DNA from: Candidatus Dadabacteria bacterium | GTDB taxonomy: Bacteria; Desulfobacterota_D; UBA1144; Nemesobacterales; UBA2774 | DNA length: 9,887 bases | Direction: 5' to 3' | NCBI GenBank assembly: GCA_020054175.1 | Contig: JAGVLR010000210.1 | Coordinates: forward strand, 1-9,887 | Part shown: one piece after another, positions 1 through 5,953 of the stretch | Layout of the letters: each line of letters starts with the position of its first letter | How positions within the stretch are numbered: the stretch's first letter is position 1 | The notes under the pieces: generated by a model | What the model saw: only the letters and a program-made list of their open reading frames with translations | What the model was told of the DNA's origin: nothing | The model's database searches: none | Position numbers and translations under genes: made by a program

Positions 1-432
1 AACGACTTCGGCATCAAGGGTTCGGAGTTTGATTTCCCGACTAACGGCAGCGGAAGCCCCGACAGCCAGGCCGCTCCGGACGCTACTGTGAAGCTGCTCC
101 GGGAAATGAGCCGGAGGGATGTGTTCCCGGCTTACTTCGATTCGTTCCCCATATTGGGTGTCGACGGTTCCCTGGCGGTTGTCGGAGTCGACCCTCCCAA
201 TCCCATCATAGCGCCGGCCATTGGAAAGGTTTACGCAAAGACCGGCACGACGGTTCTTGGAACGTTTTTCAAGGCGCAGGTTTTCGCGGGGTACATCGAC
301 GCAAAGAGCGGGCGGCGCCTCGTTTACGCAGTCTACGTGAACGACATAGGCACTCTTACGGACATAACCGAAGCGCTCGAAGTGTTTAACGACGAGGGCG
401 AAATATCGGCGATTATATACGACCTCAATTAA
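1..432 (+). CDS. dacB: D-alanyl-D-alanine carboxypeptidase/endopeptidase, PBP4 type (peptidase family S13), C-terminal part
   Basis: The frame is open from the first base of the window to a TAA stop, giving 143 residues; the start and the upstream active-site motifs lie off the left edge. The visible part carries the KTG box (residues 80-82 of the fragment, in GKVYAKTGTT) that lines the penicillin-binding active site. About 30 residues before it is FPILGVDGSLA, which resembles the conserved 'LPVAGVDGTL' stretch of PBP4 enzymes, and GSG near residue 17 fits the segment that normally precedes it. After KTG come the usual beta-strands of the transpeptidase fold (AGYIDAKSGRRLVYAVYVN). Family members cut terminal D-Ala or peptide cross-links of peptidoglycan in the periplasm. 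The serine (SxxK) and SxN motifs cannot be checked here. The next gene starts 84 bases downstream on the same strand and may be co-transcribed. The family call is fairly sure; the symbol is by family resemblance. Confidence 0.82.
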   Translation, partial: NDFGIKGSEFDFPTNGSGSPDSQAAPDATVKLLREMSRRDVFPAYFDSFPILGVDGSLAVVGVDPPNPIIAPAIGKVYAKTGTTVLGTFFKAQVFAGYIDAKSGRRLVYAVYVNDIGTLTDITEALEVFNDEGEISAIIYDLN

Positions 433-449
433 CTGTTAAGGATCAGGCA

Positions 450-486
450 CGGCCCCGGCTCCTTTCCGTGGAACCGGCCTGGGCCG
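450..486 (+). other. GC-rich imperfect hairpin between the PBP4-type gene and the serine hydrolase gene
   Basis: CGGCCC at 450-455 is complementary to GGGCCG at 481-486, and CGG at 456-458 can pair with CCG at 474-476, leaving a small bulge. The structure is not followed by a T run, so it is not a standard intrinsic terminator. It could be a weak attenuator, an mRNA-stabilising hairpin, or chance in GC-rich DNA. Confidence 0.25.
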
Positions 487-516
487 ATTATACGGCGGCA
501 TCAAAAGGAGGCTCTC

Positions 517-1662
517 ATGTACAAAAAATTATCCTGTATGGCACTGGCAGTTTTCGGGCTCGCTTTCTTTCTGTCGTGCGGCGATAACGGCGGAAACAAA
601 TTCGACCCTGTCGTCGAGGCCGAGCTCAGGGAAATAGTCCGCAGCTATAAAGAGGAGTTCGGAATTCCCGGAATCCTCGCGGGCGTATGGATTCCCGGAG
701 GCGGCAGCCTCATTATCGAGGACGGCCTCTCCGATATAGAGACAAATGCGCCGATAAGGAAAGACGAGCACGTGAGGATCGGGAGCGTGACGAAGTCGTT
801 CACAGTCACCGTAATTCTTCAGCTCGTCGGCGAGGGGAGGTTAAACCTCGACGACACGCTTGAAAGTTACCTGCCGGGCATTGAGAACGGCAGTGCTACT
901 ATCGCCGAGCTTGCGAATATGAGGAGCGGCATATTTAGTTATACGGAGGATGCCGATTTCGTAACGGAATTCGTGGAAAGCGATTTTTTACGGGTCTGGA
1001 CGGACCAGGAGCTTGTCGACGTTGCGGACGGGAACGTCCCTTATTTCCCTCCCGGCGGCGGCTGGCACTACTCCAATACCAATACGGTGATACTGGGGAT
1101 GATAGTCGAGGAAGTCACGGGCCGTTCCGTCGGGGAAGAGATAACGGACAGGATCATAAGGCCGCTCGGACTCGGCGGCACTTCTTATCCGACCACGCCT
1201 GACATGCCGGAGCCTTTCGTCCACGGCTACGGGTTCGATCCGATAGAAGACATAAGCTTTACCGATCCCTCGTCGTCCGCAGGATCCGGCGCAATGATAT
1301 CGAAGCTCCATGACCTCAGAAAATGGGGGGTGGCCCTCGGGAGCGGAACTCTTCTCAGCGAAGAGCTCCAGGCAGAGCGTATAAACAGCCTCACGCCTAT
1401 CGTGTTCAATCCCTGCGACGACGATGATCCGGAAAGGCCGAAGAGAAGCTGCCCCGAATACGACGAGTACGGCCTGGGAATTGGTGAGCTGAGCGGCTGG
1501 ATCGGGCACACGGGTGAATACGTGGGTTACACGAACCTCGTGATGTACGAGCCGGAAAGCGGCTCGGTCGTGGTAATCGTTGCGAACAGGTTCGGTGTCG
1601 GTGCGCATGTCCCGACGGCGATATTCAAGGACTTCGCCGCGATATTGAACCAGGAGCTATGA
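517..1662 (+). CDS. Serine hydrolase of the beta-lactamase class C / S12 carboxypeptidase family, predicted lipoprotein
   Basis: The 381-residue product starts with a lipoprotein signal: MYKK, a hydrophobic stretch, then lipobox FLS-C with Cys21 as the predicted acylated residue. Gly at +2 is not an inner-membrane retention signal by the E. coli rule, so outer-membrane anchoring is plausible. The three active-site motifs of the family are present and well spaced: SVTK (Ser90 nucleophile, Lys93), YSN (185-187) and HTG (331-333, replacing KTG as many S12 and esterase-like members do). Length and order fit D-Ala-D-Ala carboxypeptidases, beta-lactamase-related esterases and AmpC-like proteins; the substrate cannot be read from sequence. 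A Cys300-Cys312 pair in a short acidic insertion (DDDD at 301-304) could form a disulfide. The start is supported by a strong AAAAGGAGG ribosome-binding site at 503-511, five bases before ATG. It lies downstream of a PBP4-type gene, which favours a role in peptidoglycan turnover. Resistance to beta-lactams should not be assumed. Confidence 0.9.
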   Translation: MYKKLSCMALAVFGLAFFLSCGDNGGNKFDPVVEAELREIVRSYKEEFGIPGILAGVWIPGGGSLIIEDGLSDIETNAPIRKDEHVRIGSVTKSFTVTVILQLVGEGRLNLDDTLESYLPGIENGSATIAELANMRSGIFSYTEDADFVTEFVESDFLRVWTDQELVDVADGNVPYFPPGGGWHYSNTNTVILGMIVEEVTGRSVGEEITDRIIRPLGLGGTSYPTTPDMPEPFVHGYGFDPIEDISFTDPSSSAGSGAMISKLHDLRKWGVALGSGTLLSEELQAERINSLTPIVFNPCDDDDPERPKRSCPEYDEYGLGIGELSGWIGHTGEYVGYTNLVMYEPESGSVVVIVANRFGVGAHVPTAIFKDFAAILNQEL

Positions 1663-1669
1663 GAATAGA

Positions 1670-1720
1670 GAAGGCGGTTGTCAGCTCCCCCGGGGCGCTG
1701 TCAGCCGCCGCGACCGCTTC
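1670..1720 (+). other. Nested stem-loop downstream of the serine hydrolase gene, possible transcription end
   Basis: GAAGGCGGTTG (1670-1680) pairs with CGACCGCTTC (1711-1720), giving about ten pairs with one bulged G and one G-T wobble. Inside it CAGC (1682-1685) pairs with GCTG (1697-1700) around a CCCCCGGGG core. The arm begins seven bases after the TGA stop of the upstream gene. No T run follows, so a classical intrinsic terminator is not shown. It may end the upstream transcript by another route or protect its 3' end. A TATAAT box for the next gene follows 12 bases later. Confidence 0.35.
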
Positions 1721-1776
1721 AAGCTGTTCCGTTATAATTGAGGAGCATAGTTGTATTAATTCATATATAATATGAT
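1710..1776 (+). promoter_or_regulatory. Promoter-like region ahead of the antiporter gene
   Basis: Two perfect TATAAT hexamers lie at 1733-1738 and 1766-1771, in an AT-rich patch that contrasts with the GC-rich surroundings. The first has a weak -35 match (GCGACC, 1710-1715, 3 of 6) at 17-base spacing. The second has no good -35 at normal spacing; TTGAGG (1738-1743) is 22 bases away. This placement suggests the antiporter has its own promoter separate from the gene pair before it. Which box is used cannot be decided from sequence. Confidence 0.4.
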
Positions 1777-1858
1777 GCATCCTTCGTTCCTGAATACCCT
1801 GTACCAGCGATTAAACATGAGTCGAATGCAATAAAACCTTCCCGAATATTCCTGATAC

Positions 1859-1864
1859 AAGGAG
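1859..1864 (+). promoter_or_regulatory. Ribosome-binding site that decides the antiporter start
   Basis: AAGGAG at 1859-1864 is the only good Shine-Dalgarno sequence here. It is three bases before TTG at 1868 and nine bases before a second in-frame TTG at 1874. Normal spacing favours the TTG at 1874. No in-frame ATG lies near it. Confidence 0.55.
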
Positions 1865-1873
1865 CGGTTGAAA

Positions 1874-3355
1874 TTGGAGTATACAATCGAATATGTTCTT
1901 CTCGCAGCTTCAGTGCTCTGCCTCCTCAGCATTTTCGCCAGTAAGGCCGCGGCCTTTTTAAGGGTCCCGGCGCTTCTCATGTTCATCCTGGTCGGCATTC
2001 TCGCGGGATCGGAGGGACCCGGAGGGATTAGCTATAATGACCCATGGTCGGCCCAGTTCCTTGGCGTTATCGCGCTCGCTTTCATAATCTTCTCGGGCGG
2101 GCTTCATTCGACCTGGAAGCAGATATCCCCCGTGCTATGGGACGGTGTGATTCTTGCCACCCTGGGAGTATTTCTCACGGCCATGCTCCTCGGACTGTTC
2201 GCGCACTATTTTCTCGGATTTCCGATACTGATAGCTTTCCTTCTTGGATCGATCGTTTCTTCTACCGACGCCGCTGCTGTCTTTGCAATACTCGGCTCCG
2301 ACGGCTCCAGCCTTAAGGGCAGGCTCAAGGACCTTCTCGAGTTCGAATCCGCGAGCAACGACCCGATGGCGATAATCCTGACAATCTGCTTTATTCATCT
2401 CATCACGAACCCGGACACTTCGGTTTGGGGCATGGTTATACTCCTGATAAAACAGATGGCGCTCGGCTCGCTGCTCGGCTTCGCCATGGGGAAGGCAATC
2501 TTATTCATCGTCAACCGTCTAAGACTCGGCTACGAAGGGCTTTACCCTGTCCTGATGCTGGCGCTCGTTTTGTTCACATACGGTCTTACCGCTTCTATAG
2601 GCGGGTCGGGCGTTCTCGCGGTTTACATAGCGGGTATTCTGGTCGGCAGCAGCGAGTTCGTGAACAAGAAGAGCATCATGCGCTTCATAGACGGCATAGC
2701 GTGGCTGTTTCAGATAGTCATGTTCGTGGTCCTGGGGCTGCTTATTTTTCCCTCGCAGCTCCTTCCCGTCGCCTTGTCGGGGCTTGCGGTTTCGCTATTC
2801 CTGATGTTTGTCGCGCGCCCCGTGGGCACTTTTATCTCGCTGATTCCGAGCAAGCTGAACCTGCGCGAGAAAACGTTCGTATCGTGGGTCGGGCTCAGGG
2901 GGGCGGTGCCGGTTATCCTCGCGACGTTCCCGCTAATCGCAGGCGTGCCCGAGTCGCAGATGCTGTTCAATATAGTTTTCTTCATCGTTATAACGTCAGT
3001 GCTGCTACAGGGGCCGACGCTTCCGATGGTCGCGAGGTGGCTCGGAGTGGATGCGCCCGGAGTGGAGAAACGCGACAGGAGCGCCGACTTCGAGTTTCCC
3101 TACGACGAGCACACCGAAAGGGTCGAGCTTGCCATACCCCCCGAGTCGACGGCAGTCGGCAAGCAGGTCATAGAATTGGGGCTTCCGGAGAGCGCGCTAT
3201 TGATGCTTATCAGGAGGGGAGACACTACATTCGTCCCGCGAGGGTCTACAGTCGTAGAACCGGGTGACAGGATACTCGTATTCGCCGAGCAGAAGGACAT
3301 GCTTGAAGTCAGGTCGATATTCTGCGTATGGACCCAGACGCCGGAGACCACGTAG
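1874..3355 (+). CDS. nhaP2: Potassium (sodium)/proton antiporter, CPA1 family, NhaP2/CvrA-like, with C-terminal TrkA-C domain
   Basis: The product (493 residues from TTG 1874, 495 from TTG 1868; numbering below uses 1868) is an inner-membrane protein with roughly 12-13 hydrophobic segments over residues 8-390. The family's ion-binding and core motifs are clear: SSTDAAAVF (131-139), ESASNDP with Asn164-Asp165 (160-166) and GLRGAVP (342-348). After a hydrophilic linker (about 396-415) comes a TrkA-C (RCK-C) regulatory domain at about 416-485, including the VVEPGDRILVF segment (462-472). E. coli NhaP2 is longer, with a further C-terminal domain; this protein stops soon after TrkA-C, so it is a shorter variant. 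The family exchanges K+ or Na+ for protons and guards cytoplasmic pH and ion content. HdeD follows on the same strand after a 160-base gap. The family is sure; K+ over Na+ preference is inference. Confidence 0.92.
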   Translation: MEYTIEYVLLAASVLCLLSIFASKAAAFLRVPALLMFILVGILAGSEGPGGISYNDPWSAQFLGVIALAFIIFSGGLHSTWKQISPVLWDGVILATLGVFLTAMLLGLFAHYFLGFPILIAFLLGSIVSSTDAAAVFAILGSDGSSLKGRLKDLLEFESASNDPMAIILTICFIHLITNPDTSVWGMVILLIKQMALGSLLGFAMGKAILFIVNRLRLGYEGLYPVLMLALVLFTYGLTASIGGSGVLAVYIAGILVGSSEFVNKKSIMRFIDGIAWLFQIVMFVVLGLLIFPSQLLPVALSGLAVSLFLMFVARPVGTFISLIPSKLNLREKTFVSWVGLRGAVPVILATFPLIAGVPESQMLFNIVFFIVITSVLLQGPTLPMVARWLGVDAPGVEKRDRSADFEFPYDEHTERVELAIPPESTAVGKQVIELGLPESALLMLIRRGDTTFVPRGSTVVEPGDRILVFAEQKDMLEVRSIFCVWTQTPETT

Positions 3356-3427
3356 CCATCCAAGCTCGCCGGTTTACAGCACTTCCAAAACCCTGGACGG
3401 ACCGGCGGTAGAGTCTCTCGGGCCGGA

Positions 3428-3456
3428 TTGTAATTGCCGGAATATGGGATTATCTT
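3428..3456 (+). promoter_or_regulatory. Weak sigma70-like promoter ahead of the HdeD-family gene
   Basis: TTGTAA (3428-3433, 4 of 6 to the -35 consensus) and TATCTT (3451-3456, 4 of 6 to the -10) are 17 bases apart. They lie about 60 bases before the start codon and inside the 160-base gap after the antiporter. The spacing is ideal but the matches are modest, so the HdeD gene may be transcribed separately, by readthrough, or both. Confidence 0.28.
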
Positions 3457-3504
3457 TTGTCATGAGGCGCATGCCGGTTTGAAGCAATCATCTACTTTTC
3501 GCAC

Positions 3505-3509
3505 GGAGG
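3505..3509 (+). promoter_or_regulatory. Ribosome-binding site fixing the HdeD-family start at ATG 3516
   Basis: GGAGG at 3505-3509 is six bases before ATG 3516. The in-frame TTG at 3510 directly abuts the site and is too close to be used, so the longer start is rejected. Confidence 0.7.
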
Positions 3510-3515
3510 TTGGAT

Positions 3516-4058
3516 ATGAACGGTACGACTATACCGCAGGATATAAGAGGCTCCTCGGGCTGGCTGCTCGCCCTGGGAATTATTTATGTAATCATGGGCT
3601 TTCTCATCATCGGGACGCCCGTCGCGGCGACTCTGGCTATAGATCTGCTGATAGGGATCGTACTTATAATCGGCGGCCTGATTTCCATAGTTGAATCGTT
3701 CCTTGCCGGGGACTGGAAGAGATTTCTTTTTATATTCCTGAGCGGAGTGCTCTACGTCGTGGTCGGCGCTCTCCTTCTTAAAAATCCAATGGCCGCCATT
3801 CTTACGCTGACGCTTCTACTGGCGGCGTTCCTTATTGTCGAAGGCATTTTCAAGGTGGTACATGCGTTCCAGTTAAAGCCGCTCCCGAGCTGGATATGGC
3901 TCTTCATCAGCGGCGCGGCCTCAGTGATACTCGGCTTGATGGTATGGGCCGGGTTTCCACAGACGAGCACCTTTATACTGGGGCTTCTGGTCGGGATAGC
4001 GTTTCTCATGAACGGCATATCCATGGTCATGGTCGCCTTCGCCCTGAAAGGGAAATAG
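3516..4058 (+). CDS. HdeD/DUF308 family inner-membrane protein
   Basis: The 180-residue protein is almost entirely hydrophobic, with six predicted membrane helices in three pairs (about 15-33, 38-60, 69-88, 92-112, 126-145, 152-176). Short charged turns such as AGDWKRF (64-70) separate them. This repeat-of-hairpins layout, the length and the recurring 'G...Y.I.G..L' pattern at helix starts (GIIYVIMGFL, GVLYVVVGALLL) are typical of the HdeD family. E. coli HdeD belongs to the acid-resistance region, but the biochemical role of the family is not established. There is no signal peptide. It follows the CPA1 antiporter, which supports a link to pH or ion stress by context only. Its 3' end faces a convergent minus-strand frame 13 bases away. 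ATA is used for many of its isoleucines, like the neighbouring genes, so it does not look recently acquired. Confidence 0.85.
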   Translation: MNGTTIPQDIRGSSGWLLALGIIYVIMGFLIIGTPVAATLAIDLLIGIVLIIGGLISIVESFLAGDWKRFLFIFLSGVLYVVVGALLLKNPMAAILTLTLLLAAFLIVEGIFKVVHAFQLKPLPSWIWLFISGAASVILGLMVWAGFPQTSTFILGLLVGIAFLMNGISMVMVAFALKGK

Positions 4059-4071
4059 CGTAGGTGCGGGG

Positions 4072-4425
4072 TTAATGGGCGGAGACGGTTCTATCCCTGG
4101 CCCATTCACGGAGCCGTAATATTCTTTCCGATTTATCTTCCCCCAAGCCGTCGAGGCCGACGAAATGATAGAGGGCGGGAAACCCGGACGCTTCGACGTG
4201 CACGAGCGCTTTCAGAGGATCGGCGGAGCGGTAGACCGCTCCCTTCGATTCCACGTCTCCACGAATGAGGCCCTTAGTTCTTGTCCAGAAAAAATACGGG
4301 ATCCCGAGTCGCGACGCGAGCAGCCTGAGCAGCGTTTCCGCGCGCTCCTCTTCGTCCGTTTCGAGGAATATGAGGTTGTAACGGGAGCGTATCAGCAGCT
4401 CCAGCTCTTTGAGCGTATCATTCAT
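4072..4425 (-). CDS. Truncated AAA+ ATPase: N-terminal domain only (Ycf46-like family), probable gene remnant
   Basis: The 117-residue product resembles the N-terminal domain of a family of roughly 500-residue AAA+ ATPases (Ycf46-like). Diagnostic stretches are LELLIRSRYNLIFLET (8-23) with DEEERAE (24-30), then PYFFWTRTKGL (43-53), then DPLKALVHVEASGFPALYHF (69-88). In full-length members a helical 'RLRDLA'-like segment (here RLREWAR, 104-110) precedes the Walker A domain. Here the frame ends seven residues later, and the DNA beyond is the 3' end of the HdeD gene, so no ATPase domain exists. I see no frameshifted continuation. No clear Shine-Dalgarno sequence precedes ATG 4425; a 63-codon frame of unknown reality ends by overlapping this start. 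Most likely this is a deletion remnant; a stand-alone domain under selection is possible. The family call is from remembered motifs and should be confirmed. Confidence 0.6.
   Translation of the reverse strand: MNDTLKELELLIRSRYNLIFLETDEEERAETLLRLLASRLGIPYFFWTRTKGLIRGDVESKGAVYRSADPLKALVHVEASGFPALYHFVGLDGLGEDKSERILRLREWARDRTVSAH
4074..4106. repeat. Short perfect inverted repeat at the HdeD / truncated AAA+ junction
   Basis: AATGGGC (4074-4080) and GCCCATT (4100-4106) are a perfect 7-base inverted repeat with a 19-base loop. It covers the last codons and stop of the minus-strand gene and sits 15 bases after the HdeD stop. No T run follows on either strand. It could be a weak bidirectional transcription end or a chance repeat at a rearrangement joint. 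Confidence 0.3.
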
Positions 4426-4617
4426 TTGTGCCGATCGACCGGTTCCCGGCCGGATTTGTGGTAATGATATGGCCCGGCTGTTTCTCTTTCAAGTGGACGC
4501 TGAATAATCCGGGCCCCATACTCGCAGGGTTTATAAACGCCGCCAATAAGGCGCCGCCTTTAGAATGAAAGGCTATGTCAGCTGCGAAACGAAAAAGCTG
4601 TATCAGCACATTTCAGC

Positions 4618-4644
4618 CTGACTTTGTATCTATATCGGTATACT
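4618..4644 (+). promoter_or_regulatory. Possible promoter of the sugar dehydrogenase gene
   Basis: TATACT (4639-4644, 5 of 6 to the -10 consensus) follows CTGACT (4618-4623, 4 of 6 to the -35) at a short 15-base spacing, in an AT-rich tract about 45 bases before the start codon. The spacing is below optimum, so this is a candidate only. Confidence 0.3.
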
Positions 4645-4688
4645 TTCTAGATTAATACTGCCTCGCCAGCAAGGAAATTACCGCTGAA

Positions 4689-5930
4689 ATGGAATACGCC
4701 ATGAAGAATACGCGTTTGTTATTACCCATGCTTCTTATCGTTCTTGCCCTCGCAGTTTATTTTCGCGGAGCGCTGTCGGAAGGCTATTATTATCTTACGA
4801 GCGCGCTTGTGAAGGGCGGCGAAGTGGAGGGGAGAGCAGCTGCATCGCAGGGAAGCAAGTGGGCGGAGGCCGGGCTTTCGCAATTTGCGTCGGGCTTACG
4901 ATCTCCTGTAGGCCTCGCGCACGCAGGCGATGGCTCGGGGCGTTTATTCGTAGTCGAAAAGGCGGGCCGAATAAAAATCCTGAAGGACGGAAAAGTCCAG
5001 GAAGGCAGCTTCCTCGATATAGAATCGAGGGTCGGCTCACGGGGCAGCGAGCAGGGCCTCCTGGGTCTGGCCTTTCATCCGAAATTCTCCGAGAACGGGA
5101 GATTTTTCGTCAATTATACAGACCTTGACGGCGATACTATAGTTTCCGAATTCGGCCTCACCGGCAATTCAGACCGCGCCGATGCGGGGAGTGAAAAAGT
5201 GCTGATAAAAATCGAGCAGCCCGCATCCAACCACAACGGCGGGGAGATACAGTTCGGCCCCGACGGCTATCTCTACATCGGCATGGGCGACGGCGGCTCG
5301 GCGGGCGACCCGTGGGGCAACGCGCAGAACCTGAATTCTCTTCTCGGCAAGATTCTGCGTCTCGATGTGGACGGCGAAAAACCTTACGCCATACCGGCGG
5401 ACAATCCCTTTAAGGGCAAGAGCGGCGCTCGCCCCGAAATATGGGCCTACGGCCTCAGGAATCCGTGGCGCTTTTCGTTCGATTCCGAAACGGGGGATAT
5501 GTACATCGCCGATGTCGGGCAGAACCTCTGGGAGGAAGTGGATTTTCAGCCCGGGGGAAGCAAGGGCGGGGAAGACTACGGCTGGAATTATACGGAGGGC
5601 CTCCACGCCTACGAGATGCCCGACGGGTACGATACGAGCGGCATCACGTTTCCCATATTCGAATACGGACGGGAGGACGGATGCTCCGTCACAGGCGGGT
5701 ACGTCTACAGGGGTAAGGAGTTCCCATCGCTCGCCGGGACTTATCTCTTCACCGATTTCTGCACCGGTAAGCTCTGGGGGCTCAGGAAAAAGGACGGCGG
5801 AGGCTGGGAATGGGCGATGCTTTTCAATACCGGGCTTCAGCCGAGCAGCTTCGGCGAGGGGCCTGACGGCAGCGTTTACATACTGGACTATACGACCGGA
5901 AGGATTTTCAAGGTAACCGCCGAAAAGTAG
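4689..5930 (+). CDS. PQQ-dependent sugar dehydrogenase (soluble aldose/glucose/sorbosone dehydrogenase family)
   Basis: The 413-residue protein has a basic, hydrophobic N-terminus (segment about 10-24) acting as signal peptide or membrane anchor, then a six-bladed beta-propeller from about residue 60 to the end. Family signatures in order: GLAHAGDGSGRLFVVEKAGR (75-94), GLLGLAFHP (123-131), NHNGGEIQFGPDGYLYIGMG (181-200) with the putative catalytic His182, YGLRNPWRF (254-262) with the conserved Arg257, VGQNLWEEVD (276-285), YGWNYTEG (297-304) and GGYVYRG (336-342). Members oxidise aldose sugars to lactones with PQQ and pass electrons to the respiratory chain in the periplasm. Cys332 and Cys358 lie in two adjacent conserved blocks and could form a disulfide. 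The start at ATG 4689 has AAGGAAA (4671-4677) eleven bases upstream; ATG 4701 would be too far from it. No PQQ synthesis gene is in the window, so cofactor supply is unknown. The 3' end converges on the acyl-CoA synthetase after 23 bases. Confidence 0.92.
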   Translation: MEYAMKNTRLLLPMLLIVLALAVYFRGALSEGYYYLTSALVKGGEVEGRAAASQGSKWAEAGLSQFASGLRSPVGLAHAGDGSGRLFVVEKAGRIKILKDGKVQEGSFLDIESRVGSRGSEQGLLGLAFHPKFSENGRFFVNYTDLDGDTIVSEFGLTGNSDRADAGSEKVLIKIEQPASNHNGGEIQFGPDGYLYIGMGDGGSAGDPWGNAQNLNSLLGKILRLDVDGEKPYAIPADNPFKGKSGARPEIWAYGLRNPWRFSFDSETGDMYIADVGQNLWEEVDFQPGGSKGGEDYGWNYTEGLHAYEMPDGYDTSGITFPIFEYGREDGCSVTGGYVYRGKEFPSLAGTYLFTDFCTGKLWGLRKKDGGGWEWAMLFNTGLQPSSFGEGPDGSVYILDYTTGRIFKVTAEK

Positions 5931-5953
5931 CCTGACGTTTTCTCTTATCCGGA

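Noticed and set aside
988..1608. Long minus-strand open frame (206 codons) inside the serine hydrolase gene
   Set aside because: It is fully antisense to a gene with intact catalytic motifs, and its translation is low-complexity and rich in Arg, Val and His without recognisable domains: a codon-bias shadow.
2425..3267. 280-codon plus-strand frame within the antiporter gene
   Set aside because: The product is Arg/Gly/Ala-rich with no membrane or domain pattern, while the overlapping frame encodes a clear CPA1 antiporter.
3510..3515. Alternative TTG start giving two extra residues on the HdeD-family protein
   Set aside because: It touches the GGAGG ribosome-binding site directly, whereas ATG 3516 has normal six-base spacing.
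4418..4609. Minus-strand 63-codon frame (GTG start) whose TGA stop overlaps the ATG of the truncated AAA+ frame
   Set aside because: The overlap hints at translational coupling, but the product resembles no family I know, the start is a GTG with only a weak AGG upstream, and the region looks like intergenic DNA. Too little support to call it a gene.
5922..5942. GAAAA...TTTTC hairpin at the convergent end of the sugar dehydrogenase and acyl-CoA synthetase genes
   Set aside because: The stem is mostly A-T, has a bulge and only a six-base loop, and lacks a GC-rich arm; it is too weak to call a bidirectional terminator.
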